Both the position numbers and the translations under genes were made by a program. A stretch of DNA of 64,000 nt from NCBI RefSeq assembly GCF_026151205.1, contig NC_087077.1, forward strand, positions 2,914,001 through 2,978,000. The letters run 5' to 3'. The notes under the pieces were generated by a model. That model was not told where the DNA came from, did not search any database, and was given only the letters and a program-made list of their open reading frames with translations. This DNA is from Bolinopsis microptera (lineage: Eukaryota > Ctenophora > Tentaculata > Lobata > Bolinopsidae). Below, piece by piece: positions 23,490-36,461 of this stretch (position 1 is its first letter; the number at the start of each line of letters is the position of its first letter).

Positions 23490-26055
23490 CTCCCCACTTC
23501 TCACCCTCTTATTCCTTTTAGGGTAGCCTCACTTCTCACCCTCTTATTCCCTTTAGGGTAGCCCCACTTCTCACCCTCTTATTCCCTTTAGGGTAGCCTC
23601 ACTTCTCACCCTCTTATTCCCTTTAGGGTAGCCTCACTTCTCACCCTCTTATTCCCTTTAGGGTATCCTCACTTCTCACCCTCTTATTCCCTTTAGGGTA
23701 GCCTCACTTCTCACCCTCTTATTCCCTTTAGGGTAGCCTCACTTCTCACCCTCTTATTCTATTTAGGGTAGCCCCACTTCTCACCCTCTTATTCCCTTCA
23801 GGGTAGCCTCACTTCTCACCCTCTTATTCCCTTTAGGGTATCCTCACTTCTCACCCTCTTATTCCCTTTAGGGTAGCCTCACTTCTCACCCTCTTATTCC
23901 CTTTAGGGTAGCCTCACTTCTCACCCTCTTATTCCCTTTAGGGTATCCTCACTTCTCACCCTCTTATTCCCTTTAGGGTAGCCTCACTTCTCACCCTCTT
24001 ATTCCCTTTAGGGTATCCTCACTTCTCACCCTCTTATTCCCTTTAGGGTAGCCTCACTTCTCACCCTCTTATTCCCTTTAGGGTATCCTCACTTCTCACC
24101 CTCTTATTCCCTTTAGGGTAGCCTCACTTCTCACCCTCTTATTCCCTTTAGGGTAGCTTCACTTCTCACCCTCTTATTCCCTTTAGGGTATCCTCACTTT
24201 TCACCCTCTTATTCCCTTTAGGGTATCCTCACTTCTCACCCTCTTATTCCCTTTAGGGTATCCTCACTTCTCACCCTCTTATTCCCTTGAGGGTATCCTC
24301 ACTTCTCACCCTCTTATTCCCTTTAGGGTATCCTCACTTCTCACCCTCTTATTCCCTTTAGGGTATCCTCACTTCTCACCCTCTTATTCCCTTTAGGGTA
24401 GCCTCACTTCTCACCCTCTTATTCCCTTTAGGGTATCCTCCCTTTTTACCCTCTTATTCCCTTTAGGGTATCCTCACTTCTCACCCTCTTATTCCCTTTA
24501 GGGTATCCTCACTTCTCACCCTCTTATTCCCTTTAGGGTATCCTCACTTCTCACCCTCTTATTCCCTTTAGGGTAGCCTCACTTCTCACCCTCTTATTCC
24601 CTTTAGGGTATCCTCACTTCTCACCCTCTTATTCCCTTTAGGGTAGCCTCACTTCTCACCCTCTTATTCCCTTTAGGGTATCCTCACTTCTCACCCTCTT
24701 ATTCCCTTTAGGGTAGCCCCACTTCTCACCCTCTTATTCCCTTTAGGGTAGCCTCACTTCTCACCCTCTTATTCCCTTTAGGGTAGCCTCACTGCTCACC
24801 CTCTTATTCCCTTTAGGGTAGCCTCATTTCTCACCCTCTTATTCCCTTTAGGGTATCCTCACTTCTCACCCTCTTATTCCCTTTAGGGTATCCTCACTTC
24901 TCACCCTCTTATTCCCTTTAGGGTATCCTCACTTCTCACCCTCGTATTCCCTTTAGGGTATCCTCACTTCTCACCCTCTTATTCCCTTTAGGGTATCCTC
25001 ACTTCTCACCCTCTTATTCCCTTTAGGGTATCCTCACTTCTCACCCTCTTATTCCCTTTAGGGTATCCTCACTTCTCACCCTCTTATTCCCTTTAGGGTA
25101 TCCTCACTTCTCACCCTCTTATTCCCTTTAGGGTATCCTCCCTTCTCACCCTCTTATTCCTGACAGGGTAGCCTCACTTCTCACCCTCTTATTCCCTTTA
25201 GGGTATCCTCACTTCTCACCCTCTTATTCCCTTTAGGGTATCCTCACTTCTCACCCTCTTATTCCCTTTAGGGTATCCTCACTTCTCACCCTCTTATTCC
25301 CTTTAGGGTAGCCTCACTTCTCATCCTCTTATTCCCTTTAGGGTAGCCTCACTGCTCACCCTCTTATTCCCTTTAGGGTAGCCTCACTTCTCACCCTCTT
25401 ATTCCCTTTAGGGTATCCTCACTTCTCACCCTCTTATTCCCTTTAGGGTATCCTCACTTCTCACCCTCTTATTCCCTTTAGGGTATCCTCACTTCTCACC
25501 CTCTTATTCCCTTTAGGGTAGCCTCACTTCTCACCCTCTTATTTCCTTTAGGGTATCCTCACTTCTCACCCTCGTATTCCCTTTAGGGTATCCTCACTTC
25601 TCACCCTCTTATTCCCTTTAGGGTATCCCCACTTCTCACCCTCTTATTCCCTTTAGGGTATCCCCACTTCTCACCCTCTTATTCCCTTTAGGGTAGCCTC
25701 ACTTCTCACCCTCTTATTCCCTTTAGGGTATCCTCACTTCTCACCCTCTTATTCCCTTTAGGGTATCCCCACTTCTCACCCTCTTATTCCCTTTAGGGTA
25801 GCCTCACTTCTCACCCTCTTATTCCCTTTAGGGTATCCTCACTTCTCACCCTCTTATTCCCTTTAGGGTAGCCTCACTTCTCACCCTCTTATTCCCTTTA
25901 GGGTATCCTCACTTCTCACCCTCTTATTCCCTTTAGGGTAGCCTCACTTCTCACCCTCTTATTCCCTTTAGGGTATCCTCACTTCTCACCCTCTTATTCC
26001 CTTTAGGGTATCCTCACTTCTCACTTCTCACTTCTCACCCTCTTATTCCCTTTAG
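23490..26055 (+). repeat. 35-bp minisatellite built from a 3' splice site, about 73 units
   Basis: Uniform 35-bp units, each with a C/T-rich tract (cttctcaccctcttattccc), then tttag, then ggta(g/t)cc. The last unit reads tttag|ggtagcccggtg and is the real acceptor and first codons (Gly-Ser-Pro) of the C1-THF synthase exon that starts at 26056. Two unit types alternate, differing at ggtag versus ggtat. A few units have other changes (for example near 24437, 25158 and 25324). Just before the end a short cacttct triplication is visible (26018-26040). Confidence 0.97.
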
Positions 26056-29000
26056 GGTAGCCCGGTGATGGTCCACGCTGGACCCTTCGCTAACATTGCA
26101 CATGGCAACTCTTCTATAATTGCGGACAGGGTAAGAAGCAAATGTTTTCATTTTAAGGAAATTATTTATTGTTCGTATTTCTGATGTGATTTAGAATAAC
26201 TATGTATCATGAAATGTACTTTAAATTGATAGATTTCTCACCTTTAACCAATGAAAAATTAAAGAATCCACTATTCTATCGAAGCAAACATTCCTACTTA
26301 AAGATGATATTATTTTATAAATCTCTGCTGCTAGATGGCGCTGAAACTGGTCGGAAGTGATGGGTACGTTTGTACGGAAGCCGGGTTTGGAGCCGACATT
26401 GGTGGTGAGAAATTCTTCGATATCAAGTGCAGATACAGTGGGCTCCGTCCCAATGCTGCTGTCTTGGTCTGCACTGTTAGGGCTCTTAAAATGCACGGTG
26501 GAGGTCCTAATGTGAGTATTTAACTTTTATTACATTGTTTTGTGCGGTGTTTTCCAGCCGATTGGTACTCTTCTAAGACAGAGGATTATTATTGTCAAAA
26601 TAGGTTTTCAAAATGATTGCATAATTGCATTGTCAAAATAATTGCATCGTAAATAAACTTATGATGCATCCAACTTTAGCCCAGGACTTGGGCGCGGGTT
26701 TTTATTGATAGCAATGATGAACATTAATAAACTGAAAGCGCGGCGAAAGGACATTATCTCAAAAAGTCGAATAAATTTCAATTAAAAATTATTGATCAAC
26801 AACAACAAAAATAGGTATGCTCATGAAATGAACTGGAAGTGGCAAATTTATATGAACCTCTGATACTGGCAGAATATTTATTATGTATATAAATGTATAT
26901 AAACATATAATAAAATAAATGCATCAATTTTCACGACTTTTAATGCGACGGTAATTTGTATCAATTATTATAGAAAATTGCGTGAAAATTGCGTGAAAAT
27001 TGCTTGAAACTTACGAGAGCAGCACAATTTGTCACCAGTAGCAACTGCATTTGTTGACTAAAACTTATAATGACTTTAACAGTAAACAATAATACTAATG
27101 GTATTCATTATTAACCGAGCTGCAAAGGTTTATTAGGCCTGCGCAACATTCTAATTGTTGTGATTATAAGGACCATTTCCGCGGTTAACGGGAGTTATTG
27201 TTATATTATACACTTGTAATATGTTGTGTGTTATGTTATAGTATCTAGGGTTTGTCTACTAATTGGTGGAGGATACCTCATTAATTACATCAATTACGAA
27301 TAAGACAATATATAATGCATAATCAACTTCTCCTACAACAAAAATAAAAAATGAATTAGAAGGTTAGCCTTTTAATTCAAAACAAGATAAACCATTGTTT
27401 GTACCGGTACAGATTACCGCATTAACTTAATGATCATTAATTTATTAATAATTTTTGTATGTACGATCCTGATTAATAATAATAGTAATGCCAGTGAGCT
27501 AGCAGGCGCGGTCACCATGTCAGGAATAACTAACAAAAAAATTAAAACTTGGAGTGGAAATTTGGCGAATTATACGCGTATTTTTAAAAACCTTGAATAC
27601 GGCATATCATTTGATAAAAAGAGAAAAAGGTAGTTCGTATTTAAAACAACACTCTAACAGTGTTAGTAACACACTTTAACAGTGTTAGTAACACTCTCTA
27701 ACAGTGTTAGTAACACTCTATAACAGTGTTAGTAACACTCTCTAACAGTGTTAGTAACACTCTCTAACAGTGTTAGTAACACTCTCTAAACTCTCTAACA
27801 GTGTTAGTAACACTCTCTAACAGTGTTAGTAACACTCTATAACAGTGTTAGTAACACTCTCTAACAGTGTTAGTAACACTCTCTAACAGTGTTAGTAACA
27901 CTTTCTAACAGTGTTAGCAACACCACGTGACCTAGGTTACACCTGGAGGAGGACTAGCTCCGGAGTATAAAGAGGAGAACTTGGAACTGCTCTCCAAGGG
28001 TCTCGTTCACCTGACCAAGCAGATAGGGAATGTGACCCAGTTCGGGGCACCGTGTGTGGTCGCTATTAATCGGTCGGTATTGACATTTTATAGCATAATA
28101 TTATAGATTTATGAGTATGTATTTAGTATTAATATAGACAATTTCGTAAGTTCTCGACAAATTTACGTTCGAATTCGACGGACGTTCGTTTACCGCTCAA
28201 CGCAGAAATATTATAAACAAGCATAATAATTTTTCTTTGTCACAACTCACGTCTTCATCACAATAATGCCTCACTCACCATTCTACAGATTCCACACTGA
28301 TACGGAATCAGAGTTGGAGATGGTCCGGAAACACGCTCTGAAGAGCGGAGCATTTGACGCACAGGTTGCGGAACACTGGGAAAAGGGGGGCGAGGGAGCC
28401 GTCAATCTGGCTCATGCTGTCGTGAACGCTTGTAAAACTCCTTCTAATTTCAAGGTGAGTGATCAATTAGTTGACTAATTAGTTTATTAGTTGATGAGAG
28501 TTGTGAGTCTGGTCAATTATTAAGAAAGGGTAAAATGCTGGTGATTCAAATCAAAGTGGCGCATTGGCTGGAAATGAAACTATTGAGTTTTTATATTGCT
28601 GGTCTAATAAGTTTGTAGTCGGACCTAGTAATACATGTTTATAATTCTATTAGCTCTTTTCCATACGCTGCTTCAATCGTGAGCCCATTTCCATGCAATC
28701 ATTTCCCCAGTTTTTGTACGACTTGGAACAACCTCTAATCTCGAAGATGAACATCATTGTACAGAAGATATACGGCGGAGAGGGGGTTGAGATCTCGGAG
28801 GAGATAGCTGATAAGATTAAAAACTTGGAAAATCAGGTTCAAATTCCAGAAAATTGCTTTATATAGCTTAGGGCATTACTGAGTACTCTGTTTGCGAACT
28901 GTATATCGTCAAACATTTTATATCGCCATGTACGTTATTTATCGTCATAATTATTTATCAATTGTTAATTACATAGAAAATGTTAGCGTTATCAAATGGC

Positions 29001-32000
29001 AACAAATTTAATCATTACTCGTTAATTTGCAATTTTTATAAAATACTACACGCAAATCGTTTTCTTCAAAATTTTCATATAGCGAAAAATTAAATTGTTA
29101 TTATTTGAGTAATCTGTAATAGTATTTTTCTCCATCCTCGCCCTTTTAGCATGAAAAAAGCCTGTTCCTCAACTTTAAGATCACTTTTTGATCATCCCGT
29201 CTCTCTCGTACGTCCCTTGCCGTTTCCGGTATCGGCCGACCTCTGGTTTCCGGTAGTACCAGTGAAGTTAGAGCACAACTCGCTGCGAGGATCCCAAACA
29301 GACTTAGTCTCTGCATACTGGTCAAATCCGCCGCTGAGAGGAGAGGGCCAAAAAATGCGGAAACTCGTCCGAAAAGAGAGCCTGCACACGATATCAACCC
29401 TCGGTGTGTAGTTGGAGCCACTTCCCCAGCTAGAAGAAAGATAAGACAGAAGCTGGAGGCAGCGAAAAAGGAAGCAAACATTGACATTATCCTCTCCATA
29501 TTCCAATGCGGGGAGAAACTCTTGTTGATCGTACCAAGGAAGAAACACAGCGAAGCTGAAACGAGATTTTATGTAAAATTGATGAGAAACGGCTAACTAA
29601 CTTATCCATTGGGCGTTGAAGAACATACATTTGTAAATTTTGATGAAAGGTGAATTATTAAATCGCAAACAGCACCACAAAACTTACCACCAATATAGAA
29701 GGAAACCAAAGCCACTTTACGTCCGACCACCTTCAGAACCAGCATAACACTAACATTAGCAATCAGCTCACCTACTGCAACATACAAATATGTCACATAC
29801 AGGGAGTCACAAAATTTGTCCCAACCATATACCAAACCGTAAAAGAGAAGAGCCGATACCATAAAAGCCCAACAAATGCAACCTGTCTCCAAAAGCATCC
29901 CTGGATACATTTTGAACTCTAGCAACTGCTTTAGTAACGGCATCTTCTCTTTTAGAGTACCCCTTTCACTCTCATCTGTGCCATCTGTCAACTTCACTCC
30001 CTCAAGATTTATGTCCACTTTTGCTAACTTAGCCCATCGTTTTAGGGTGCTAGCAGCCTGGTCGGATTTCCCTATTGAAATGAGATATCTTGGAGAATCA
30101 GGATAAAACAGCAGTGGAAGTTGACAAAATGCCTGAACTAAACTAACTGCCACACAAATAATCCTCCAGTTGTGAATGAAATAGCTTATGGAGACGAGAG
30201 TCGGATATCCCACTACCCACATGACTGCAATCCAGCTGTTATAAAAGGGTCGATACTGAATAGGAGTCATCTCGAAGATCCAAATGTATGCTCCCAGGTA
30301 TCCTAGCTGATCACCCAACCCCTGTAAAATCCTCAGTACAATGAGGGCCGTGAAACTGGTAGCAAAGGTGCTACAGAAGGTTGCTATGGTGATTATCACC
30401 GCCCCACCAGCTGCAACCCGCCTTCTCCCCACCCTCTCGTACAGTAGGGACCCTGAAGCTACTCCTAATATGGATCCTATGTAGTGTACAGAGTGGTACA
30501 GACTCAGAGATGAGGGAGAACAATACAGGTCCAGCTCTACTGAGAAACTGGTTCGTGTAATGTTCCATATGAAATCCTCTCCGTGGGACAAATTAGACTT
30601 GCAAATGTTTTCAGTTTTGTAAAATTGTTCGGATTGTCCTTGCTGTATTGCCTTTGTGAGCTGGTCATCGCATTTCGCTGAGATACATTGGAATCCTTCA
30701 GATGGGATAAAGCCAGTAAAAATTCCTATGTAAGAAGAAAGGCAGCCTACCTGAAATGCATTATAGACAGTTTTTGGGAGTTCCAAATAATGTATTAGGT
30801 TAAGAGGAAAAATCGGAGAGGCTGCAATGCAAAGCTAATCGTCAGAGTCAAATCCCGAATACAGCATTGGTCTGGAATATAGCATTTAAAGTGAATGAAG
30901 ACGAAATATGATTTATTTATACACAATTTCCAGAAGTTATTTCATAATATGAATTATTAGAAAAGTGATGTAAAAGAATATAAGTCTTTACCATTCCGAT
31001 CGTTGTAGCCCAAACCCAAAGAATACCTAGCAGAAAAGGTGGGCTTTCGCTAAACTTATTTATAAGACTTTCGACAGAGATGGTCTTTACCGGCATATTC
31101 GAAATTTATTTATCGTCAAAATAAATCACAAACGGGACAAAACGTAAGATGATACACAGCATTGAGCAATGATCACGCATGGTCAAGATTAAGAGATAAT
31201 TTTATCAAGGCTGATGTCCCAAATTGATTTAAACTTGGTGTTTTTGCGGTTTCACCTTTCATCAATTTGAATACGGGTCGATTTTTTAACTTAACAGAAT
31301 TCATCATTGATCCTACAAGTTATATAAAAATAAGCTATACCCTAATATTTTATAATCTGGACTAAAGATAAAATCATAACTTTTTGATTAATATCATAAC
31401 TTTAATTAATGATCATAACTTTAATTAATGACCATAACTTTGGTAACCTTTTTCAACTATTTCTAAACGCGACATTTCAGGGATACGGAAACCTCCCGAT
31501 TTGTATGGCAAAAACCCACTTGTCCCTCAGTTGTGATGTCAGTAAGAAGGGAGTTCCCACTGGGTTTAAGGTTCCTATACAGGATGTTAGGCTGAGTGCT
31601 GGAGCGGGATTTGTGTACCCCCTTGCTGGAACCGTAAGTTGTATTAGTCCTCGTGTTACAATCTTTATATTACACTTTATGTGTCATATTATTTTTATTA
31701 CTATTCACTTACCTTATCAGCTTGTACCGGACTATTGTGGTCTCAACAATTAAAATATATTTCTATCAATGAACCACTTCCAGGTATCTTAAAATTGAAT
31801 CGTGCAGCAAATGTAATACTAATTATACTAATTACACGTTAATCTGTAACAATTAACCCCGTGAAGCCAAAGCAATTCATAACAAATTGTTGTCAGTATT
31901 AGCATTATTATGCTACATAATATATGTGACATGAATTAAGTCCTCAATTATAATATAATTGAGAGATATAATTGTAAGATACGTAAAACTGTTCTGAGAT

Positions 32001-32142
32001 CTAGGAATCTGTCACTTGATGTCTCTCTAGTTTCTACCACAAGTTGTTTCAGATCAGCACGATGCCAGGCCTACCCACCCGACCTGCCTTCTATAACATA
32101 GATGTGGATACTGATACCGGGGATATCACTGGTCTCTTCTGA
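26056..32142 (+). CDS. MTHFD1: C1-THF synthase, formate-THF ligase domain, last seven exons
   Basis: Exons 26056-26130, 26335-26511, 27936-28072, 28289-28454, 28711-28836, 31481-31633 and 32053-32142 (TGA at 32140). All phases agree with each other and with the exon ending at 5280. Visible motifs: [52 protein letters not shown]; the loop [51 protein letters not shown]; and the C-terminal [18 protein letters not shown] ending GDITGLF. This is the conserved C-terminus of formate-THF ligase, so the domain is complete and looks functional. The intron 28837-31480 contains a complete minus-strand SLC22 gene. The exon at 26056 directly follows a minisatellite built from its own splice acceptor, and the exon at 27936 lies about 10 bp after a second minisatellite. 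Confidence 0.93.
26131..28836 (+). other. Introns between late ligase exons
   Basis: Non-coding apart from the exons listed for the ligase. The intron 26512-27935 is AT-rich and contains a chance frame at 27430-27633 and the 22-bp minisatellite at its 3' end. The remaining introns here are short. Confidence 0.6.
27640..27925. repeat. 22-bp minisatellite of small hairpins, about 12-13 units
   Basis: Units of the form taacactctctaacagtgtt plus ag. Each contains the perfect inverted repeat agtgtta-g-taacact. The array ends about 10 bp before the acceptor (gtgacctag) of the ligase exon at 27936. Confidence 0.92.
29146..31096 (-). CDS. SLC22-type carrier, three exons, nested in MTHFD1 intron
   Basis: Exons (minus): 31096-30992, 30750-29688 and 29555-29146, with GT/AG borders and matching phases, giving about 525 aa. 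Exon 1 starts [20 protein letters not shown] and enters TM1 ([14 protein letters not shown]), which joins [20 protein letters not shown] in exon 2. Then come the long Cys-containing extracellular loop, [13 protein letters not shown], the MFS motif [33 protein letters not shown] and [20 protein letters not shown]. Exon 3 carries [20 protein letters not shown] and the tail [20 protein letters not shown]. It is a distant paralog of the two single-exon copies. Substrate unknown. It lies antisense within the intron 28837-31480 and looks intact. Confidence 0.9.
31378..31441. repeat. Short tandem repeat (cataactttaattaatgat) in ligase intron
   Basis: About three units of an 18-19 bp phrase with cataacttt and attaatgatc, roughly 40 bp before the acceptor at 31480. 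Confidence 0.75.
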
Positions 32143-33709
32143 TCTCGCCAGGATCTCCTGACCTCATCCAGCTCTGCTGATCTCGCTAGGCTCTGTAGGT
32201 GTATTCAGATCTAGAGCTAGGTCTAAAGTTTTAGTCATATCTAGTCTTGTTCTTAGGTGTTAAAGGATTCAATTATTTTCGATTCATAATGATTTTGCAA
32301 TTATTACTAATTCTTTTAAGTTTTAGAGATAATTTGATTTTTATTGTAGATTTTTAGTATATTATACTTTATGTGATAACATCTTATATATCTGGGTCAC
32401 ACGATTTTCGTTTTTTATAATTATGGTTTCATACAACTTTTGCATTTTTATTTTATATTTACGATCCTAAAATTATCATAATCTATGCTTATTAAAATTA
32501 AACGATTTTTATTTCTAATGAATTAGAATGTCTCTATACCGGGCTACAAATCGGGTAAAAGGAATGAGCAGGAAAAGTGGCACGGACTGTGGTCTGGCGG
32601 TCAAGTGGCATAGTATATAGAGGTTTTACTGTACTTTAATAGGCTCTCTTCTTGAAATCATAGCTATTAGTGGTTAGTAATCTTCTTATAAAGAGAACAG
32701 ATCATGGTCTATATTATAAGTTTAGAATTCAGAACTACATGGTTCAGTATCTTAATAATGTCTAATATCACTTGCTACTCGAGTTCTGGACTACATGGAT
32801 GCATATTCTCTGTGTTATCGTCTATATTATAAATATTATCTAGGAATCGCCTTGTAGAGTTGTTACTTTTATTGAGAAATTCGGGATATAACTAAAATCG
32901 GAACCTTGAACCAACAGCTTATAATTTCAATCGGCTATAATTTTGTTTTTTGTACTTTGTCGCAGTTGTTGGCATGGCAACAGATATTAGATATTAGATA
33001 TTATATAGTTTTTTTATAGCCAGTTCTTAGCCACATTATTTCCCCACTTCTTGGAGCCAGTCAGTCGTGGGTTGGCAGGTACTCGGTACTGGCAGCTATT
33101 AATGTTATGGTCATGTTCTCACATTATTGTGGCTTCAAACTTCATATCCTTAAGTGGCGAATTTCACCTCAAATAAAAATTAGCACACCAATTAAAATAT
33201 TTTGTACAGAATTTTTGACACTATTAACGTAATTTTTCTTAGGTATTGGTGTTCCAATTACGATGAGGTAGTTTGATAGACTTTTATTTGATTGGTGTCA
33301 GCACCTGATGTATCAACTGAAATTCATATAGTGCACTTTACCAAATTTTGTCATTTTTGCAGTTCCAATTGCATGGTGTATGGTTTAAGATGATATCATT
33401 ATCTTAGGTTTTTCTGATAATTTAATAATTTCAATTCTAATGAACCATAAACTAAATCGTTTTGTCACACTGCTGACACTAATTAAGCATATGATCTTAC
33501 AACTACTAAGATTCAGTTCAAAATTAGGAAAGGTCGTAAACTTATTCGTTATGCTTGGAAAGAAGATATCATAGCCAAAAGAGTAACACTAATAGTAGTA
33601 GTACTAACAGTAACAATACTACTACTACTACAACTAGTTTTCTCGTCTAAGCGCAAAAACTGCAACTTTAAGAAGGATCAGGTGACAGCAAATAAGGGAG
33701 ATCCTCAAA
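32143..33709. other. Non-coding region: MTHFD1 3' flank and receptor 5' flank
   Basis: AT-rich, with no coding signal. A short fragment agaggttttactgtac near 32618-32634 resembles an end of the pogo-like MITE family. No confident poly(A) signal could be assigned to the ligase gene. Confidence 0.5.
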
Positions 33710-36461
33710 ATGAATGTCAGTGTTCCTACCACCATCACCACCCATCGAGTTGGTGTTTACTATCCCGGAGATTACGGAGACAGTCCAGTTCCGCAACACA
33801 TCCTGGTTGCGTACGCTGTTGTCAGCGTAGTCACCCTTCTCTCAAGCTTCTTCGCTGTCGTCGGTATGTGGCGATGTGAAATCTGTACTTTTTCTTGGGT
33901 AGTTAATTGTGTACATGTTAGTATTACATAATAACTGCTAATCCATACAGATTTCCGCTCAAATATTCCACATTACATGAATCCTTTAAGACATTTTCAG
34001 TTTGATCATTGATAATATCGTTGATAATGATACTCGGTTATCCTCCGCCTGTCAAATTCGTAAAAGTGATATGTTTCAGGGAATGCATTGCTGGTGATAT
34101 ACTACTTTCCTCTCAGACTGAGGATAAGTGCAATGTTGTACTTATTTCTTACTTCCTCTGATCTTGTGGTTGGGATCTGTGCTGCAGGTATCATTGGCAA
34201 ATTTTTGATTGCGATATAAAAAAGGAGGGGATTTAGTTTTGAAAACATATTGCTTTCTGTGCGTGGTGCTTTTATTGTTTTAAACATATAATTTCAATTT
34301 ACAAATTATCGTCATTGATTATCGCCAATAATTAATATCTATTAACAAGTTTCATGATAATTTCATAACAATTTCGGTTTTCCAATACACACTAATTTCC
34401 CGCGTGTGCTGGCAAGATACTATTTTGGAAAAATAATACTCCAATATCCAGGGGTGAGCTACGTCATGATCAGAACCCAGCTAGTTGAAGGACTAGAAAA
34501 CACGTTTACAGCACTCTCACCCTCTCTCTTTGCCAAAATCTACAGCTTCCTCTACTTCGTGAGCTGTAGAGCCTCCGTCTTCATCACCTGTACCATGTGC
34601 ATCACCCAGACAATCCAGGTGAGGGCTGTGTTCTACCAGCCCCGGTACAGCGCTATCCTCGCCTCTGTTCTCTCCTACTGTACAGTGTGGATTACTGTAG
34701 CACTGTGTTATTACTCCCTCGACATATTAGCCTGGAGGACTGCTTATTTGTTGTATTTACCAGATATTCAGTCGGAGATGCTCAATAAGATGCTGTTTCA
34801 CGGAGTTCCATTTGCTCTCCCCACTTTACCTGTTCTTATTTGTGGTTCGTAAATTTAGGAGTTCGCTTTTATTTGATATTCTCATAGTTGGTCAGTTCGT
34901 ACAAAAGTCGTAAAAAATTCGTACAGTTCGGCACCTTTTAAAAGTTCGGGATTAGTTCGGGAAAAATTCGCCTCATAAATTTTCGAAAAGCTAATTCCAA
35001 AAATCTTATAATTTGAAATATGAGGGGTTTAAGTTTTGTTTTTTGACAAATGATACAAATTGTATAACTTGTGTGCGGACGTGTTAATATTTTAAATCTG
35101 AAGTGTAACCTCCAGGAGAAAAATCACACATTTTTTGGACTGAAGTGATTAAAAAACAAAATATTTTTCTTAAAATTCGGTAAAAATTCCTCGACAGCTT
35201 TTTTAAATTCGTACAGTTCGGCACCTTTTAAAAGTTCGTACAGTGCGTACTGACCAACTACGGATATTCTTGTAGTTTTGTTGGCAAATAGTATTCTTAA
35301 AAGAAGTGACCGACCGATAGATGTGGATTTTGGTGGGTAGGGCAGGTGAGGCATTTGTTGATTGGTTAACAATGGTTACGATGTCACGTGTCAAAAAATG
35401 CTTCACCTCACCACCATAATCAGCATTTATTGAAAAGCTTTTTATTTAAACATTTCAAACCTTTTACAGGTGTGGTGACTTGTTCAATTCTGATAAAATC
35501 CAGATCCTTCAGAAAGAGAAACAAAAGTACCATCACGGTTGTGATCATCACCCTTATCTTCCTGGTATTCAACCTGGCATTCCTCACTCATTTCTACTTT
35601 CATCAGGTCCAGAACAATAAAGATTGGGTGCACCTTGTTATATAATTGTTATATGGTTACTGTGATGTCGTGATCTGATGAATTGGCTGAATTGTGGCTC
35701 ATCCGCTTTACCAGGCTTTGGTTATAATCTAAAGGTCGTCTTTTAAGATATTTCTTCCTTGATTGTTAATGGATTGTTATTTCAGTGGATCTTTGGAAGG
35801 GAAATTCACGATGACACGGCGCTGAGGAAAGACGAGATCTTCTTCTACTCATCGCACACCCTCAGTCACTTTATCACTTCTGCTCTTAACCCTATCATAC
35901 TAATCGTGTTAGTAATTAGTAATTAATTATTACTAATCGTGTTAGTTTACTTCTTATCTAATTAGCTTATTGCTCAATCCTCATCAAGTCAGTTCCGGCC
36001 TGTATACCTCGTTGATATTTAATTTAAATCAATTTCCAAGTGAAACGTTCAACACCTTGAATATAATTTATTCTAATGTTTCTAAAAATCTGCCGTAACA
36101 GCAAGAGAAGGCTCTGAATTATACTTTGTTCGTTTTACTCTAACATTCCATTTATTTCAGGCGGAACGAGAGGTTCCAAACTCACATGACACTAAGCGTG
36201 AGATCCTCCCTTCAACCATCTCGCACACCAACCTTTAAAGCTCCACGATCTCCGAGCCACGAGTACTTATCAATGTGCAGACTATCCATTGCTGGACCCA
36301 CCTGCCATGTTAGTAACAACACGTTTAGACTAGCGTCCCCGTGCTTCATGGACACTGTTAGTCGCTGTAGTATCATCAAGGATGTGCCTACTATACTGGA
36401 ACAAGAAGGCAATAGTCCAAGAGCTCAGCGAAGAATACTGAGAAAGGCAGCTACTAACTAA
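33710..36461 (+). CDS. Orphan 7TM receptor, six exons (paralog of nested receptor)
   Basis: Exons 33710-33863, 34080-34187, 34452-34844, 35470-35606, 35786-35907 and 36161-36461; all phases fit, giving 404 aa. The extracellular start has an NVS glycosylation site. TM1 is HILVAYAVVSVVTLLSSFF; TM2 has LFLTSSDLVVG; exon 3 carries TM3-TM5 with two Cys-rich helices (YFVSCRASVFITCTMCITQT); the basic third loop is KSRSFRKRNKSTITVVIIT; TM7 is SHTLSHFITSALNPIILIV. The tail is Ser/Pro-rich and cytosolic. It is rhodopsin-like by TM2 Asp and TM7 Asn-Pro, but lacks clear DRY and NPxxY. The first 227 bp of exon 3 are 98% identical to the nested paralog although the rest is far more diverged. Ligand unknown. 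Confidence 0.88.

Noticed and set aside
23490-26055. CRISPR array
   Set aside because: Units are contiguous and identical without unique spacers, and the context is an animal intron; it is a minisatellite.
27430-27633. 67-aa plus-strand frame starting with a hydrophobic segment
   Set aside because: It lies in a ligase intron on the same strand, is AT-rich and has no recognisable family; treated as chance.
27640-27925. CRISPR-like array of short palindromic repeats
   Set aside because: The 22-bp units follow each other with no spacers; animal intron.
36186-36461. Stand-alone 91-aa gene
   Set aside because: It is the last exon of the plus-strand 7TM receptor; the true exon begins at 36161 after an acceptor.
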